Origin: Myrica gale
Taxonomy: Eukaryota; Streptophyta; Magnoliopsida; Fagales; Myricaceae
DNA: 64,000 bases
Direction: 5' to 3'
Assembly (NCBI GenBank): GCA_963930655.1
Contig: OZ005611.1
Location: 22,617,001-22,681,000, forward strand
Position numbers and translations under genes: made by a program. This document shows, piece by piece, positions 12,701 to 26,113 of this stretch. A model generated the notes under the pieces. The model searched no databases, had not been told where the DNA came from, and saw only the letters and a list, made by a program, of their open reading frames with translations. Every line of letters starts with the position of its first letter. The stretch's first letter is position 1.

Positions 12701-13839
12701 GGATTGCTTACTTAATGGCAGTCAGCATGAAATTTCCCATTTAGCTCTGATGAAATGCAGACAGTGAAGATAAAAACAAAGCGAGCGAAAAGCTTGTGAG
12801 GTCTTGAGGACGTGCAAGCAAGCAATGCATGTACGGGAAAGGCGGCGAGTTTGTCCGGCTCGACCACCACGACAGAGTTCACAAATGGGAAATAAATTTT
12901 TCTCTCTCTCATGGTCTCAGAAAAAGCCCACGAAGCCGCATCAAAGCGTACTGGATCTCTCTACAGAGATGACATCTCCGTGTTAAGTGTTAATAGTAAT
13001 AAATTGATTAGGATCATTTAATTTTGTGATTTATATATTTGTTGGGTTATCTCTTTTCATTGTCAATTAGTTTTATGATGAAATTTGATATAGTATCAGA
13101 GCAAGATACTTCTAGGCTTGGCCCAATTATTTGTGTTCTCCAGTATTATCTACGTGCATAAATCATGTTCATTCGACTTGCATGTGAGAAAGAGTATTAA
13201 GAATCTCGTATTAATTAAATATCATTTAATCTTATATTTTATATACATGTTTGAATCACATCTACTATTCTTTGTTGCTTTTGGATTAAACTTGATATTA
13301 AAAGTTTTTTCCTTTTCTTCTGTGCTTTTCAGGCATGCACTTCCCAGTGCCCACCTACCAACTAGCAAGATAAACCTTCTGTGATATGAGGCATTGTCAG
13401 GCCTACTCCTAAGTCCCCCGCTACTCTAAACTTCTTGCTCGGTACCAACTCCGCTCAGTTTTTTGAGAACTGTGCAGCCTCTCTCTCTCCCCCGGAAGGA
13501 TTTTGATCACAAAGTTAACCCACCCCCGGGTTTGTTTCTCTTTTGACATCGACTTCTATAGACTATATACATGCTAGAAGGGATTTCCATTGATAATTAG
13601 AGACAACTTGAATACTAGTAAATAACCTACAGAAGTAGCTCAGAAACCAAAAATATATCACCTACAGAAGCAAGTTGAATTCAAAACATCGAGGTTGATA
13701 CAATTCCTTTGTCTTTAGGGTAGTAGATTGGTACATCTCGAAGCTGTTGCTATCCTTGATGTCCCCAACGATCCTGCAAGATATGCTTTCCATAAAAAAG
13801 AGTAAATCCTTATACAGTTGTTACTCCTGACAGACCCAA
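9745..13839. other. Non-genic spacer
   Basis: Several frames of 60-120 codons occur (for example 12214-12576 minus), but none shows a recognisable domain, and no plausible exon chain connects them. Confidence 0.45.
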
Positions 13840-14190
13840 ATGTCATTCCAAAAACAGAGCATTAAATTATTCTTCATAGCAGTAATCCCATTGCAATACT
13901 TTAGCAGATTAGGTGTAATAGCCTCAAGATTAAAGCTGCTTTCTCTCAGCAGTTTGAGAGTACCACTACGCGAGCTGAGCTATGTCATTTTGTGGATACG
14001 AATAGGAGGCAATAACTTCTGGTACTCTCTGCAGCAAATGTGGTTGATAATTCACGATCTTTCTAAGCAATAAATCATGAACAACCAATTGCTGTGTGTC
14101 AGCCTCCATTTTTCTAAACTCCAATGCTATATCCCTGTTTTCATGAAAATCAAAGAGTCTGTGTTGAAATCCATCAGCAAAACTACTCAA
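13840..14190 (-). pseudogene. Possible decayed gene fragment
   Basis: On the minus strand, 14190 to 13966 gives about 74 codons of ordinary-looking protein, including LVVHDLLLRKIVNYQPHLLQ. It stops at a TAG near 13965. A second reading frame continues the coding-like composition (LRESSFNLEAITPNLLKYC) down to about 13840, as if a frameshift separated the two. I cannot assign a family. It may be a relic exon, or chance. Confidence 0.25.
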
Positions 14191-16761
14191 AACGGAAGAA
14201 TACGAATAAGTTTTGGTCTTCTATAGCACGTGTTATAGGAACCTCACTAAAGAGGGATATTGAAACTTTTTTTGTGGGATTAAGTGCTAGACTTAGACCA
14301 AAATTATTGTAAAAAAAAAAATCAACACAAAAAAGTCGTCTGCTTGCGCTTAGAATCTTATAGGTAGTTATGACATAACTCGAAGATACAATTGTGGGTG
14401 GAACTTCTTATGATCATGCTAAGAATTGGTTACACTATAGTGATCGCTCTCTTCCACCCTTTTAATCCAAAAACAAAAGTAGTTATGCATTGCCAAGTAC
14501 AAGCTGTCTTCAATGTTTGTGATAAGCTTCCCTTTTTAGGTCGCCCACTGTATTAATGGCAAGTGCACTGCTTAATGCCCACTCAAGCTTAATTCCCCCA
14601 CTTCCAATTTTTTTAAGATTTATTGAGCGCTTTGACTCACTACAAAATTAGGTTTCAAATACCGAGTCATCTTGCTTAGAAAAAAAAACCGTGTCATCTT
14701 AATTTACTATTATCCCTGATTGTGATCATGTCCACGTTGTGCTTTGAACTTAACCAGAGGTTTAAATACAAATTTAAACAGTGATATTATATTCACTAAA
14801 TCACCCTAAAACTGCTTGGAGTCCAGTATACAAAAAAAAAAAGGAAAAGTTTTCCCAAACCAATTTGTCACGAGATGAAGACAAGCCCTAATTTTTCTAA
14901 TAGCGATGTGGTTTGTTAGAATTGTCTCAATAGTATTTGTCACCCTAAAGATAGAATGGTACACAATCCGAATAAAAGTGCAGTGATTATGTCGGAATTA
15001 AATATGTTCCCCCGAGTCTGAATGGGGTTTTAATTAAATAGGAAGAAAATATAGCCCATTAGGCATTACCTAGGTATTGTCCTCCTCCCTCCTTTAGCTC
15101 TTTTCTTTTCTGTATTTTGGGTCAACCCTATACTACTTTTGACGAAATACGCAGGTGTCACTGTTACATATGCTACACTCACCAACAAGAGAGAGATGCA
15201 TTCGCTTCACTGTGTCCAAGTGCCAATACAGCTTGGGAACTGTGTGGTGATGTAAATTCACCACCAGCCCACCACCTTAGGCAACTGCATCTTCCTCAAG
15301 GAATGTGTGAACTTTGTTAATGGAAGAAACCCCTTTTGATCTCTGTGCCCTTGAGGGGTCTCAAACAACTACTGTTCATTGGGTGCAAAGAAATGAGTTA
15401 AATCTCTAATCCCAGATTTCAACCTTTTGGGTTCATCCCAAACTGAAATATAATGAAAAATTGAGCGGCCTTCATTTCCAAAATGGTTGAAATTCCCAAA
15501 GTTAATCAAGAAAAGGATTAAAAAAAGGGGAGGGAGGAAATCACACGTGCTACTTGCTCAAATGGTAGAAGAGCCGTGGCGCCATCACTCAAGAGTGCCA
15601 AAGACCCGTGCTTCGGGTCTGAGCAAGCAGACATTAGAAGCTCCCAAAAAGAGAACAAGGTCAAAAAAAGAAGCAAAGCGTACTGTGGGACTACCCCCTC
15701 TCTCTCACTCACATTGTTTTTGACCTCTGCAGTGGAAAGTAAAACCTATTGCACCAGTCCCAATGAACTAACCATATGACATCATTACCCTCCAAAATAC
15801 GGAGGAATAACACTTTCGGGTACAATGAACTGGGTGGCTGGGTGTGCCTGGCACGTCTGTGAGAGATTCCTCAGATGCGTTTAGGAAGATGAGGGTGGGG
15901 GGGGGGGGGGACCATGGGTTTAACGGCAGAATTCGGGTCTTCCATTCGTAGTATTTAATCTTTCTCCGGGAAATAAGTTTTTGAAACAAACATCAAAAGA
16001 AGAGTAAACAAAGTGACAAGAAACAAGAAACACCAGCGCATCTCTCTCTTGCTTTCTCTCCTTTTCATCTCTTTACTCTTTGCTTACCCAATGCCTTCCT
16101 TTCACTGCAAAAAGCGAAGCAATGACCCCATTTCCATGGCACATAGGACTCATTTATATAAAACGGAAGACAAAAGAGCGACAGAGATGGAAATCCCAGG
16201 GGCCCTTTCGATCGAGCATGATTCACAAACTTTTTTTTTCGGGGGAAATATCTTACAAAAAACAATTCTGGAAAATGTAATTCCATTAAATATCCATCTT
16301 TGCTATGAAGCCTGTACACTTATTCCACGACTCCACTCACCGGACAACATTTTTTCTCGGTTCCCTATACCTATTTTTCAAATCTTCGCATTCCTTGATC
16401 ACCACCAAAATTTAATTTAACCAAAAAGGAAAAAGCCAATCAAAATCCCATCCGTGCATGTACAACTGATTGCCCCCCTTCCAAAAGTACCAAAAGTAAC
16501 AACTCCATGGCTGCATCCTAAAAATTCAGCCACTACCACATCCCATGACCCGCCAGCGAGAGGTTACGCGGATCGTCACAACATTAGTTGCGGCGGCCTG
16601 GCCTGGCCTGGCCCCTTGACTCATCGAGAAGCACTTGCTCCAGTGACTGATGGGGTCTCCCCATGATTCCCAGCCTCTTCTCTAGAAGGGTTCAGATTCG
16701 AATGGGAATTCTTCTCAATCCAACAGTAGTGGTTTTCCTTTACCAATATAATGGCACTGTG
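14191..16761. other. Non-genic spacer downstream of the PIP5K gene
   Basis: I see no supported gene. An uninterrupted run of 14 G lies at 15897-15910. The last few hundred bases probably include the PIP5K 3' untranslated region, which reads on the minus strand. Confidence 0.45.
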
Positions 16762-19700
16762 CTACCTCTCCTCCACAAAGATTCTCCCTATGAAATCCCG
16801 AAACCTCTTTGAATAGAGCTTTGGATCAACGGCTGAAATTGAAGTGGGGTCAGCTTGTAAGGATTTGTAGGCATGCTCTAACTTCTTGCTGATATCATAG
16901 TCCTGTAAAATGTCTATGATCCCAAAATAAAGGACTACTTCGAAGGTTTCACCGCTGCGTGAAGGGATCAAACGGTTTAAACCACCAGGAGTATATTGAT
17001 CGAAGTCACTCCTTCTGGCCATCCGCTCTGCCCTTGCAGGCATATTTGCTCCTAACCTGATCAATGGTTTCCTGATAGAGAATTATTACATTCCCAGTCA
17101 GACCCGATTGGACGCAGCATGAAAATTTCATTTCTTAACAAAACTAGATACATCAAGGTTCAGCAAATGAAATTAATGGCGAAACCAAGCATTGCATATC
17201 TTAGGAGCCATATATGCTCTATGCCCCATCCATAGCTTTCTCCTGTGGAATCATTTCCTCTCGGAAAGGAAATACATGGGAAGACAATAAATTATCCATA
17301 ACAGCAATGTTATGTAACGGAAGAAACTTGTAATAATTAGAACAATTTCTATACACGATGGATCTTTCACTCCTGGCATTTAAGAGAGGGAATGGCTCCT
17401 ACGGGTCATCCGTGACAACATAGTTCATAACCAATTAAATAACAGAATTATCCAACATCAAAATAAAGGAAACTAGAACCTTATCTGTTAAAGAAAGCAC
17501 CATCCCCTCCCTATGCCCCACATACAACTGTCATCTACGAAACTATCCTAAACAGATTCACACAGAGAATCCAAGTCAGTTTCAATAATTCCAACCACCA
17601 TGTTCAAATTCAATGAAAGACATTATTGGCCACCATTTATGTCTGAAAAATTGGAAGAAAAAGCTCAAAACATAATGGGCTCTAAGTCAAAATGTTCAAG
17701 TGTTGAAGATGATTAAGCCAGAACTTCTTCGTTGGAACTGATAAATGGGCAAGCATATTATTCACAGGATAATTCAACTCATTCCACAGCAACATGCGGT
17801 GGTAAGTCCAATTTAGGAAAGAACAGGTGGAAAAAAAACGTACCGGCCATCTAATACTCTATCCATGTTTTGTAGCTCTGCTTCAAGGAAGCGACAACCA
17901 CGCATAAACTTTTCTTTCTGATATGAATCCTGTTTGCCTGACAAAGGCACAAATTCAAGTTGACACCATGTGTCCCACAAAAACATCAACTCATGAAAGA
18001 CAGATGAAATAATTGATTACCAGTGCGCAAAACAAATGGTGATAACCCCATTTTGTCACATGTGTTGTCGTCGCGGAAGTGAAGACCAACCAAAAGACTA
18101 TAGTCCATGATTCCCTCCGCTTCCAAGAACTCGCAGTCTCGATTGATTTGCCTGAGCAATGTTAGAAGATATTAACACAGATGCAGGGACCAAATAGAGA
18201 AAGCTGTGAAGCAAATTCCAATAGGAGATACAATGTGCTCTCTTTGAACATACTTGATGAGCTCTTGGAACCAATTCTGCTGGAGGCGAAACACAAAATT
18301 AAGATCAAGGTCCTTGAGGGTTGTGGTTTCATCAATCTCACCCACCGGCATATCTGTAGTACGACCATGAGAGGATCCTTTAAGGTCAAATCGCCTATGG
18401 ATCCGATACTCTGAGCAGAATAAGTTGCCCATCACAATGAACCGGATCTGCATTCCAATCACATGACACGATCAGGTAAACATTTAAACCAAAAACTCAA
18501 ATTTGCCTCACAACACATACCTTAAGGCCACCAATCGGTTTGACACAATGCACTCCAAAGAATTTTGTCACCAGGGAATTTTCATACTGAGAAACATGTT
18601 GGTAGTAACTTGGAAGCATCCGAATAAGCACCTAAAAAGGGATTACCAAACATTGAGATATCTCTAATTGTCCCACCTCTCAAATCTTTATTAAGAACCG
18701 GAATGGGCAGTATGAAACAAATAATTCCCCGTTTCAGCTAACAAATCAATTGAAATGCTTTTATATCATGGGCAAGTTCTAAATTTAGCAAGACAAAGAA
18801 AAGTCAGAAGACGGGGGCAACTAACCTTGACTTCTGACTTCTTCACGGTTTTTATCATGAACCTATCATCCTGAGTGAGGTAAAAGAAGCTTCCACTCTT
18901 CCCCGGCGAAGAAAGCTCCCGAAGTGCATCATTTCCACAAATGGCCAGCATGTAATCAGCAGGATCTACTTGAAACAGCTCCCGCAGACGTCTGAAATAC
19001 AGCCCAACAATAGAAAAGACCAAAAAAAAATCCCTCACTACCATAGCAGAAGAAAATTGCACTACCAAACATCCAAAGAAATGAATGAAGCAAAAGCATA
19101 GAATGTGCTCGTATCTATTATCCGTAAAGGCTTCCAACAAGATGAACCACAAAAAGCGGAGATAGGAATCGGAATTGAAAAACGTAATCAAGGACTTTAG
19201 TAAACAAATAAGCAATACCTAAACACCATGGAGCAGTAATCTTTCCACCGGAACTCCGTTGACTGATGGGGCGGTGTAATCTTCGATCCCTCGGGTGGAA
19301 ACCTCGTCCAGAACTTCTCCTTGGGATCAAAATCGCTCGGCTTAAGTTCACGCAATATAGAAGCATGTTTTCCGACAGAATACCTACGACACACAATAAG
19401 ATTAGTACCCCAATTTAGAACCCTGCTAATAAACATAACTACAGAAAATAAATCAAACCCGTAACCAGGCCCAACTAATTACCTAATTCCCAATTGAAGA
19501 TTAAGCATCAACTCGTAATTTTTATGCCCCTTCGATATCGTCTGCCCGGGCTTTTTGGCCTCGCCAGAGAGCCAACACGGACTTCGCCGAAATTGCCGAA
19601 TCCCGCCGCGATCCAACCCCATCCCGGTACGATAGAACATGGAAGCCTCAACATTGTCGACTATATCGCAGGTGATATCTCCGGCTTCTCCGTCGGATTC

Positions 19701-20660
19701 CCATATACAAATCCTCGGAAAACTCCGCTCCGTCAAGCTTCCTCTGGCGCTGTCCACCGAAGACCTCTTCCGCATCGTTATCATCAAATTATCACCACCC
19801 ATAAAAGCGCCATTGTTGTTTTTGACGCATTGCTCTTTGCCATTTCCGGGATACAATGTCCCATTCGGTAGCTGAATCTTAAGGTCCTTGTTCCAGCTAC
19901 CCGTATAGCAGCTACCGTCTGGCCAAGTGAAAACCCCACTCCCTTTCGGAACACCGTTGTCCCATTCCCCGTCGTAGCGGTTCCCGTTGGCCCAAATCAG
20001 GACACCCCCGCCCGAAATCACGCCGTTCTTCCATTCGCCAACGTACTCGTTCCCATTCTTCCACACGTACCGGCCCTGCCCATCCTGGAGGTTGCGCTTC
20101 CAGTAACCCTCGTAATAGTCCCCGTTAGCGTAGCGCTTCTGGCCATACCCGTGCTTACGATCGGCGCTCCAGGACCCTCGGTGGGTGTCACCGTCGGATC
20201 CGATGAAGGTCCCGAAGCCCTCCATCCGACCGGCCTTGAAGTCTCCCTCGTAGGTGGCCCCAGAGGGCCACGAGAATTTGCCTTTCCCCGAGGCCTTCCC
20301 CCTCCGCCAGTCCCCCTCGTACATGCACCCGTCGGTCCACAGGTACTTCCCCGATCCGTGCGGCGCGCTCCCCGCAAAGGTCCCCATATAGAGATCGCCG
20401 TTCGGGAGGGCTTTCTCGACGGTGGCGACGGACGCTACGCCAGCGGTCAAAACAGGTGAGGCCGTTAATGTGGTGGGCGTCACTCTCCGTGTACTGGCTT
20501 GGGATCGGCTACGGCCAACTCCGACCAGCACCAGCTGAGGTGCTTTCTGGGTCTCTTTATCTAACTTATCTTCCTCTGATTTCTTCTTCTTGCCATTGGA
20601 AACGACGTCATTTATCTCAACAGAGAGCAGTGCTGCTTCACGCATTTTTGGGTCATTCAT
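16762..20660 (-). CDS. PIP5K: Phosphatidylinositol-4-phosphate 5-kinase with MORN repeats
   Basis: The enzyme phosphorylates PI4P at the 5-OH to make PI(4,5)P2 at the plasma membrane. Exons on the minus strand: 20660-19483, 19383-19219, 18991-18826, 18631-18521, 18447-18254, 18151-18021, 17937-17844 and 17071-16762. They sum to 2,349 nt (782 aa), and all introns are GT/AG. Residues 91-260 hold seven to eight 23-residue MORN repeats (YEGDW, YEGYW, YVGEW and similar). The kinase domain follows from about 393, with a glycine loop SGSFFY, the lysine in FMIKTVKK, the catalytic MDYSLL at 620-625, the metal-binding IID at 731-733 and a C-terminal activation-loop region rich in Lys. The linker [16 protein letters not shown] is characteristic of the plant type I/II-B subfamily that includes Arabidopsis PIP5K1-3. 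The length is normal and I see no lesion. Which Arabidopsis paralog is closest cannot be settled by eye. Confidence 0.96.
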
Positions 20661-21862
20661 ACAAGCTAGTTCTATCGCTCCCCTCCGAACCCCTGTACTA
20701 ACTATTTACAAGTACTCACTGTATTCCCGGATATCTCTCTCTAACTCACAACCAAGGAGAGAGAGACACTCGCCGGAGAATGTCGAGTCCGGGAGCTGAG
20801 CATTTCGCAGTTGTTTCTCTCTCTAAAACTTTCCTCTCTTTTAGTCTCGGGAGGGAGTATTTCTCTCTCCAAAACTTTCTCTTTAGTGCTTTGTGAGTTT
20901 GTGTTTGGGAAGAATAGGTGGGAATCCTACAAACGCACACAACAGTCAAGAATAGAAACGGATAGAGTGAGAGAAGGGGGAGAGAAACTAAAGGAGAGAG
21001 AGAGACCGTCTGTGCTTGTTAAAAAAAACCCCAACAAAAACAAAGAAAAGGTAATAAAGAGAAGAGAGAGACATGAATCGTGAGCCGGCTTTGCCTTGGG
21101 AGAGTGTTTACTGTTTAATATACCATTACATCAGCCCTTTTAGATTTATTTGACGTATATACCCCTCATGCGCTTCTGTTTCATTTGTCCGGCTCCCCCA
21201 ACAAAAGTCGGTACTGTCCGTGGTTCTCCTTCTCTCCTCCACTCTCCGGTTCATCGTGACGTGACGGAGTACCCTAGTGTATTACTATGCACTTTTACTT
21301 CTTTACCCCTGTCTTCATACTTCAAATTTGGTTAAATTGTACTTTTGAACCACCTCTTTCTTCCCACGGATTTTGGGGCCTAACTTGTATCGTAACAAAT
21401 AGTTCCATTATTTGACTCAAAATTTTGCTGCATTTTTTTATAAATTCTAATGAAATTTCACCCTATCAATTTTTAACGGACCAAAAATTTTTTAAAAAAA
21501 TTAATTAATTTTCTAAAAGGCCCAAGTGGCATCAACAAAAAAAAAAAAACAACTGTTTGCAACCAACCAACCAGAAAAGAATCTGTACGTTTATATGCTA
21601 ATTTGAATTATTGTTGGAAGGTAGATAATATTCTATGATTTTGAGTTGGCTGTTTTAAATAATAAGTACACTATCCCCAATTATATTTGAAAAATTATAA
21701 ATTATCTATAATCCTGTTGTTTGAATTGTATAGTATAATTTGTTGGGTGGTCTCGAGCCTTATCAACCTCTAAAATATAGTTTAAGCAGTAAGATTTTCT
21801 ATCACAGTTATAAACTAAAGAATAGCTTCTTCCAGCTAATTCGAACAGAATTCAAATATAAA
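20661..21862 (-). promoter_or_regulatory. PIP5K leader and upstream region
   Basis: Upstream of the PIP5K start codon the plus strand shows CTCTCTC and GAGAGAG tracts at 20730-20880 and 20960-21075. GA/CT-rich leaders of this kind are common in plant genes. I cannot place a TATA box or transcription start with confidence. Beyond about 21350 the DNA becomes AT-rich spacer. Confidence 0.4.
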
Positions 21863-21871
21863 TAAAAACAA

Positions 21872-22326
21872 GGGATAAATACATGGTTGGTCCTTGTGAT
21901 TGGTACGAAAAATCAAATAAGTTCTTAAATTTTAAAACCCATAAAATTAGTCTTTAATGTTTAAAATTTATCAAGACTTTGGTCTTTCCGAGAGCATTGA
22001 ATGCTTTTAAACTTCATGGACTAATTTAATGGTTTGCGCGAAAATCAAATAAGTTTTTAAATTTTAAAACACATCAAATTAGTCCATAATGTTTAAAATT
22101 CATCAAGACTTTGGTCCTTCTGAGACCTTTCAAATACGAATACTTTTAAACTTCATAGACTAATTTGATAGATTTTAAAGTTTGAGGACTTATTTGATTT
22201 TTATGCAAATCACATAGACGGACGTTGTATTTATCCTCGAAAACAATGTGTTGGGACAAAAACATACTTTTTAAGGACTTCTTTGATTTTCATGCAAACC
22301 ACGTAGAGAGACGTTGTATTTATCCC
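21872..22326. mobile_element. Mutator-like MITE with duplicated terminus
   Basis: The left end GGGATAAATAC and right end GTATTTATCCC are inverse copies. TAAAAACAA flanks both (21863-21871 and 22327-22335), a perfect 9-bp duplication. Inside, a roughly 120-bp unit with AAATCAAATAAG and ATCAAGACTTTGGTC is repeated in tandem. An extra copy of the right terminus lies at about 22200-22236. Confidence 0.85.
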
Positions 22327-22335
22327 TAAAAACAA

Positions 22336-24463
22336 TATGTTAGGACAAAAAATACTTACTCCTACGTGAACTTCTTAATAATATGATATCAATAGTTTGA
22401 AAGACAGACTTCCACTTCTGAACGAATGATATTTAGTGTGGAAGGGTGAATTTAAAATAATCTTCTGCCAACAAGTTCTTAATTTAAATAGTATTTAGAG
22501 GGTTGGTTCAAATTTTCAGAGTTTGTTGTTACATTCTTAATTGGGTAAGTGTTTTTTCTGTTTTACAGGGATGAACAACTCCCATATGCTGCTTAAATTC
22601 AAATAATAAAGGGAAAAAAAAAACCCTCTTGTGGTGATATGAGGGTGTGGTGGTAGATGAATCATATAGGGATGGATTTTAGTTAGCTTGGGTGGCCCAA
22701 TTGGCAAGTAGTGCGTCGTCCATTAAGACCTTTGTGACTCTGAGGTCGTGACCTAAACAAGGAGTCGGGGAATCGGATAGGAGAGGCGGCAATTCCAGGA
22801 GATATCCATTTTCAATCCCCTAATGAGTAATGAGAGCAAGATAGGGCATTCGTAGTGCCTTTTCCATCGTTAGTGTCTGTGTCTGTGTCTGTGTCTGTGT
22901 CTGTTACTGATAATGTAGGTTAGTGACGTAAACTCATGTGCAGGCTGATTTTGTCCAACTTGGCTGGGAACCCAGTCCCCTCAATTTGGACACTTGGAAC
23001 TATGTCGTTATTCTCTAATTAATTTCCTTTTTTTTTTTAATATAACGTCCTTATCTGCGTTGATTCCTCCTCCTCCTTCTTCTTTTTCTTCTTCTTCTTC
23101 TTCTTCTTCTTCTTTTAATATATATATATATATATATTTTTTATTTATTTCCTTCAGATTTTTGCTGTTAATGGGGCAGCTAGATTTAGGTGTGGATGTT
23201 TAATTTGGTTCCTGTTTTGTACAAATAAGGAGAATGGGGAAAAGGGAGACCAGATAAGATATTAAGAAACCAATGGGTTGGCATTTTCTTCTCTTTTTTT
23301 TCTTTTTTTTTTAAGAAAAATCTCAATTTGTGCACTCAAATTATAAAATAAATATTATTTTAAACCCTTCAACTATTAAAATTCATCAATAGTAGCTTGT
23401 TATTGGATAAAACCGTAATATTAATGCATTTTGATAATTTATCTTGATGGATCTAATTATTTTGCATATTTTTTCGTCTAACTTAAAGCTTGATTTAGAT
23501 GGGAGACGTACATTGAAGACTTTAAAAAGTTAAATGACTTAAATCGCAGTTTTAATAGTAAAGTGATCAAAATTGAAATTATCTTATAGTTATGGGCGGA
23601 TTATAATTTTTTCTTTTTATATTAATCTTTTTTCTAACGTGGGACTGATAGTTTTATACTCTCACATTGTAGATATTCAATATTAGTTAAATATTTTAAC
23701 CATCAAAATTTTATTACTTTTATCAACTGCTGGTCCCTTATATATACACCATATGAATGTACTAGAATAGGTAAATAGGTCGCAAGAGTTTTTGGTCAAG
23801 TTTGTATACTTTTACGCTCTCGCTGACCCACTTAAATTACCACCGTCTTTTATTATTCCTCCCCCGGCCTTCCCCGGCCACTTGTGTCATAAATTCAAGA
23901 TCATATACTTTTCGTGAGCTGCCCAATTAATAAGAGCCTTTAATGGCCAAATGGCCATGAAGCAAACCAATGAAGTTATGATGTTTCCTTTCAACTACCC
24001 AAATGATGAAGATATATGCCAACTCATCCTGTTTATTAACTTGGAAATCTCGTTCATTTTTTGTTTGTTATATCATTTTCCAACATCTTTTCATTGACAA
24101 CGTCATTTGTTTTCTTTTTAAGTGTTTGTTTTGTTGTTGTAAAAATTATGGATGATTAATGAATTAGGTCGGAGAGAAATTAGGGGACAACTTTATTAAA
24201 ACACAATTTAGATGAGCCAAAATGTGATAATTACAAAATTTTAAAAGTGTTATTTTGTTCGATTTTGGGACTTTGGGCGTGGCCCCCTACCTCTGTCCCG
24301 TTAATCATGCATTTTATTGTACGTGTTCAAAGAACAAAAAAAATTAAAAACAACATTAGTGTAAAAAAAGTCTTAATCTCTCTAAGTTTTTTTCTATCGC
24401 TCTAAGAACTTAAGAACAATCTCTCCAGGATACTTTAGTTTTTTTTAATATATATATAAGGCT
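22336..24463. other. Spacer with simple repeats and a possible SINE
   Basis: I see no gene. A stretch at about 22690-22870 begins with a tRNA-like TGGCCCAATTGGCAAG and ends at a (GTGTCT)5 tract (22873-22902), so it may be an old SINE, but I see no clear target duplication. A CTT-rich run followed by a TA run occupies about 23065-23138. Confidence 0.4.
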
Positions 24464-24471
24464 CTAAAAGG

Positions 24472-24771
24472 TAGGGGTGGGCAAACCTTTCTTCATTACT
24501 AAACCCGAATCCGCATAAACTCGAAAATATCAGATCGGAAACGGGTCGGGTCGGTTCGGGTCGTCGGGCCACGGGTTTTGACCCCTCGGTCTCATTTGAA
24601 GGCATTAGATTTTCGGGTTCGGGTTATAGGTCGGGTTTGTTACTATACCCGAACACGAAAATCGATTTTTCTTAACACACAAACCCGAACCTGTTTAAAC
24701 CCGCCCGATCGGGTCGGAAACGAGATGGACCGGTTCGGGTCGTCGGGTTTCGGATTTTTTGCCCACCCCTA
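24472..24771. mobile_element. hAT MITE with TAGGGGTGGGCAAA termini, second copy
   Basis: It has the same termini as the element at 4367: TAGGGGTGGGCAAA on the left and the inverse TTTTGCCCACCCCTA on the right. CTAAAAGG lies at 24464-24471 and 24772-24779, a perfect 8-bp duplication. The interior is again made of CCCGAAC and GGGTCGGG units. It is non-coding; the frame at 24578-24775 comes from the repeat. Confidence 0.93.
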
Positions 24772-24779
24772 CTAAAAGG

Positions 24780-25909
24780 TATGATTTTTTTTACAGCGAT
24801 TGATGTCATTTGACAAGTAAGGTCGCTTGAGAAATTTTTTTAATATTTTGAACACTTCAATCAAACAAGCCTAACAAATTACAACTCAATTAGAACATAT
24901 TTTACATGAATTTTGTCAATAAAAAAAAGACACTAACAAAATCATCAAAAATTACTAATATTCTTCTTGTCATAGAATCTAACTTTAAAATTGTGTGAAT
25001 AGCTTATTTTATGCATATTTTAATTGTAAATTTTACTATAAGGTAACTAATGATGCATTTTGATAGAGTAAAAGGTTAAATATGATAAAATTTAGTCCGT
25101 CAGACTCATAAAATGACTTTTTGACGATATTTATAGAAGATTTAAAAAAAAAAAAATATAAATATGGAAAATAACATTATAAGAAGACAGAAAGAAAACA
25201 CGAAACTTCATGGGATTAAAGGCTACCATATTAATTATCGTGACGACTCGGTCGACTTGGTGGTCCAATTCGAGAGATACAAACCCATAAAACTACAAAA
25301 GCAATATTATTGGATGGTGAAGTCAATCTTTTTGGTATTTTAAAGATAAAAGAAAAAGAAAAAGGAAGAGAACGTTTCGACGCTACCGGCCGAATCTAAA
25401 TTGGCTGATTTCTCATCCCCACGATGCCACCACGGATGCAATAATTCGTTATCTATATGCACCATTACTTCCCACGTACACGTTTATAATAAAAAGTTTA
25501 GGTTATGCATTAATATAAAACATTTTTTAAATAAAAAAGTTTAGTTTATGCATTAATATAATCACCCTTCCTATATATCTTCAATCATGAAACAAAAGAA
25601 GCGTATACTTGAGTGAATTGCCTGCCTCTTCATTAAATTTGCTTTTTTTTTTCTATTTGGTTTGTTTGGAGTTGAGCCGACATGGATTTTGGGCATAATT
25701 TGTGCAATTTATTTATTTGAAAGGTATTTTATAAGACCAAATGAATATGTAAATATAAAAACATATTACAAAAATGAACGGTTTTAATGTCAGATTTAAT
25801 TAAAACTAATCTTGATAAATTGTTTTAAATTATTTTATTTTTATAATTTAAAAATAACTCATATGGAAGTATGTAAGAAGCAGATGCCGTGGGGAGACTG
25901 ATTGCTGAT
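24780..25909. other. Non-genic AT-rich spacer
   Basis: I see no gene or clear repeat boundary. Confidence 0.5.
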
Positions 25910-25912
25910 TTA

Positions 25913-26110
25913 GGCTGTGTTTGTTTTATAAAATTTTAGTGTTAGTTAAAATTTTAAGTATTGGGTTTAGTGAAAAAGTGAAGAGAGAGGTAATTTTTTA
26001 TATTTTTGTAGTAAATAGTAATGATTTGATGAGGAGAGATAGATTATATTGTAATATTTAATTGTGTTAAAATTTTAGAGGGGGTAAAATTTTTGAACAC
26101 AAACGCACCC
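25913..26110. mobile_element. Tourist-like (PIF/Harbinger) MITE
   Basis: The left end GGCTGTGTTTG and right end CAAACGCACCC are imperfect inverse copies. TTA flanks both sides, the 3-bp duplication of PIF/Harbinger elements. It is a close relative of 28866-29060, sharing GTGAAAAAGTGAAG-like and TTATATTGTAATATTTAATT motifs. Confidence 0.8.
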
Positions 26111-26113
26111 TTA

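Noticed and set aside
20018..20459. Open frames of 100-119 codons in other frames of PIP5K exon 1
   Set aside because: They overlap the GC-rich MORN repeat exon and show only low-complexity Gly/Arg/Thr or Pro/Val composition; they are shadows of the real frame.
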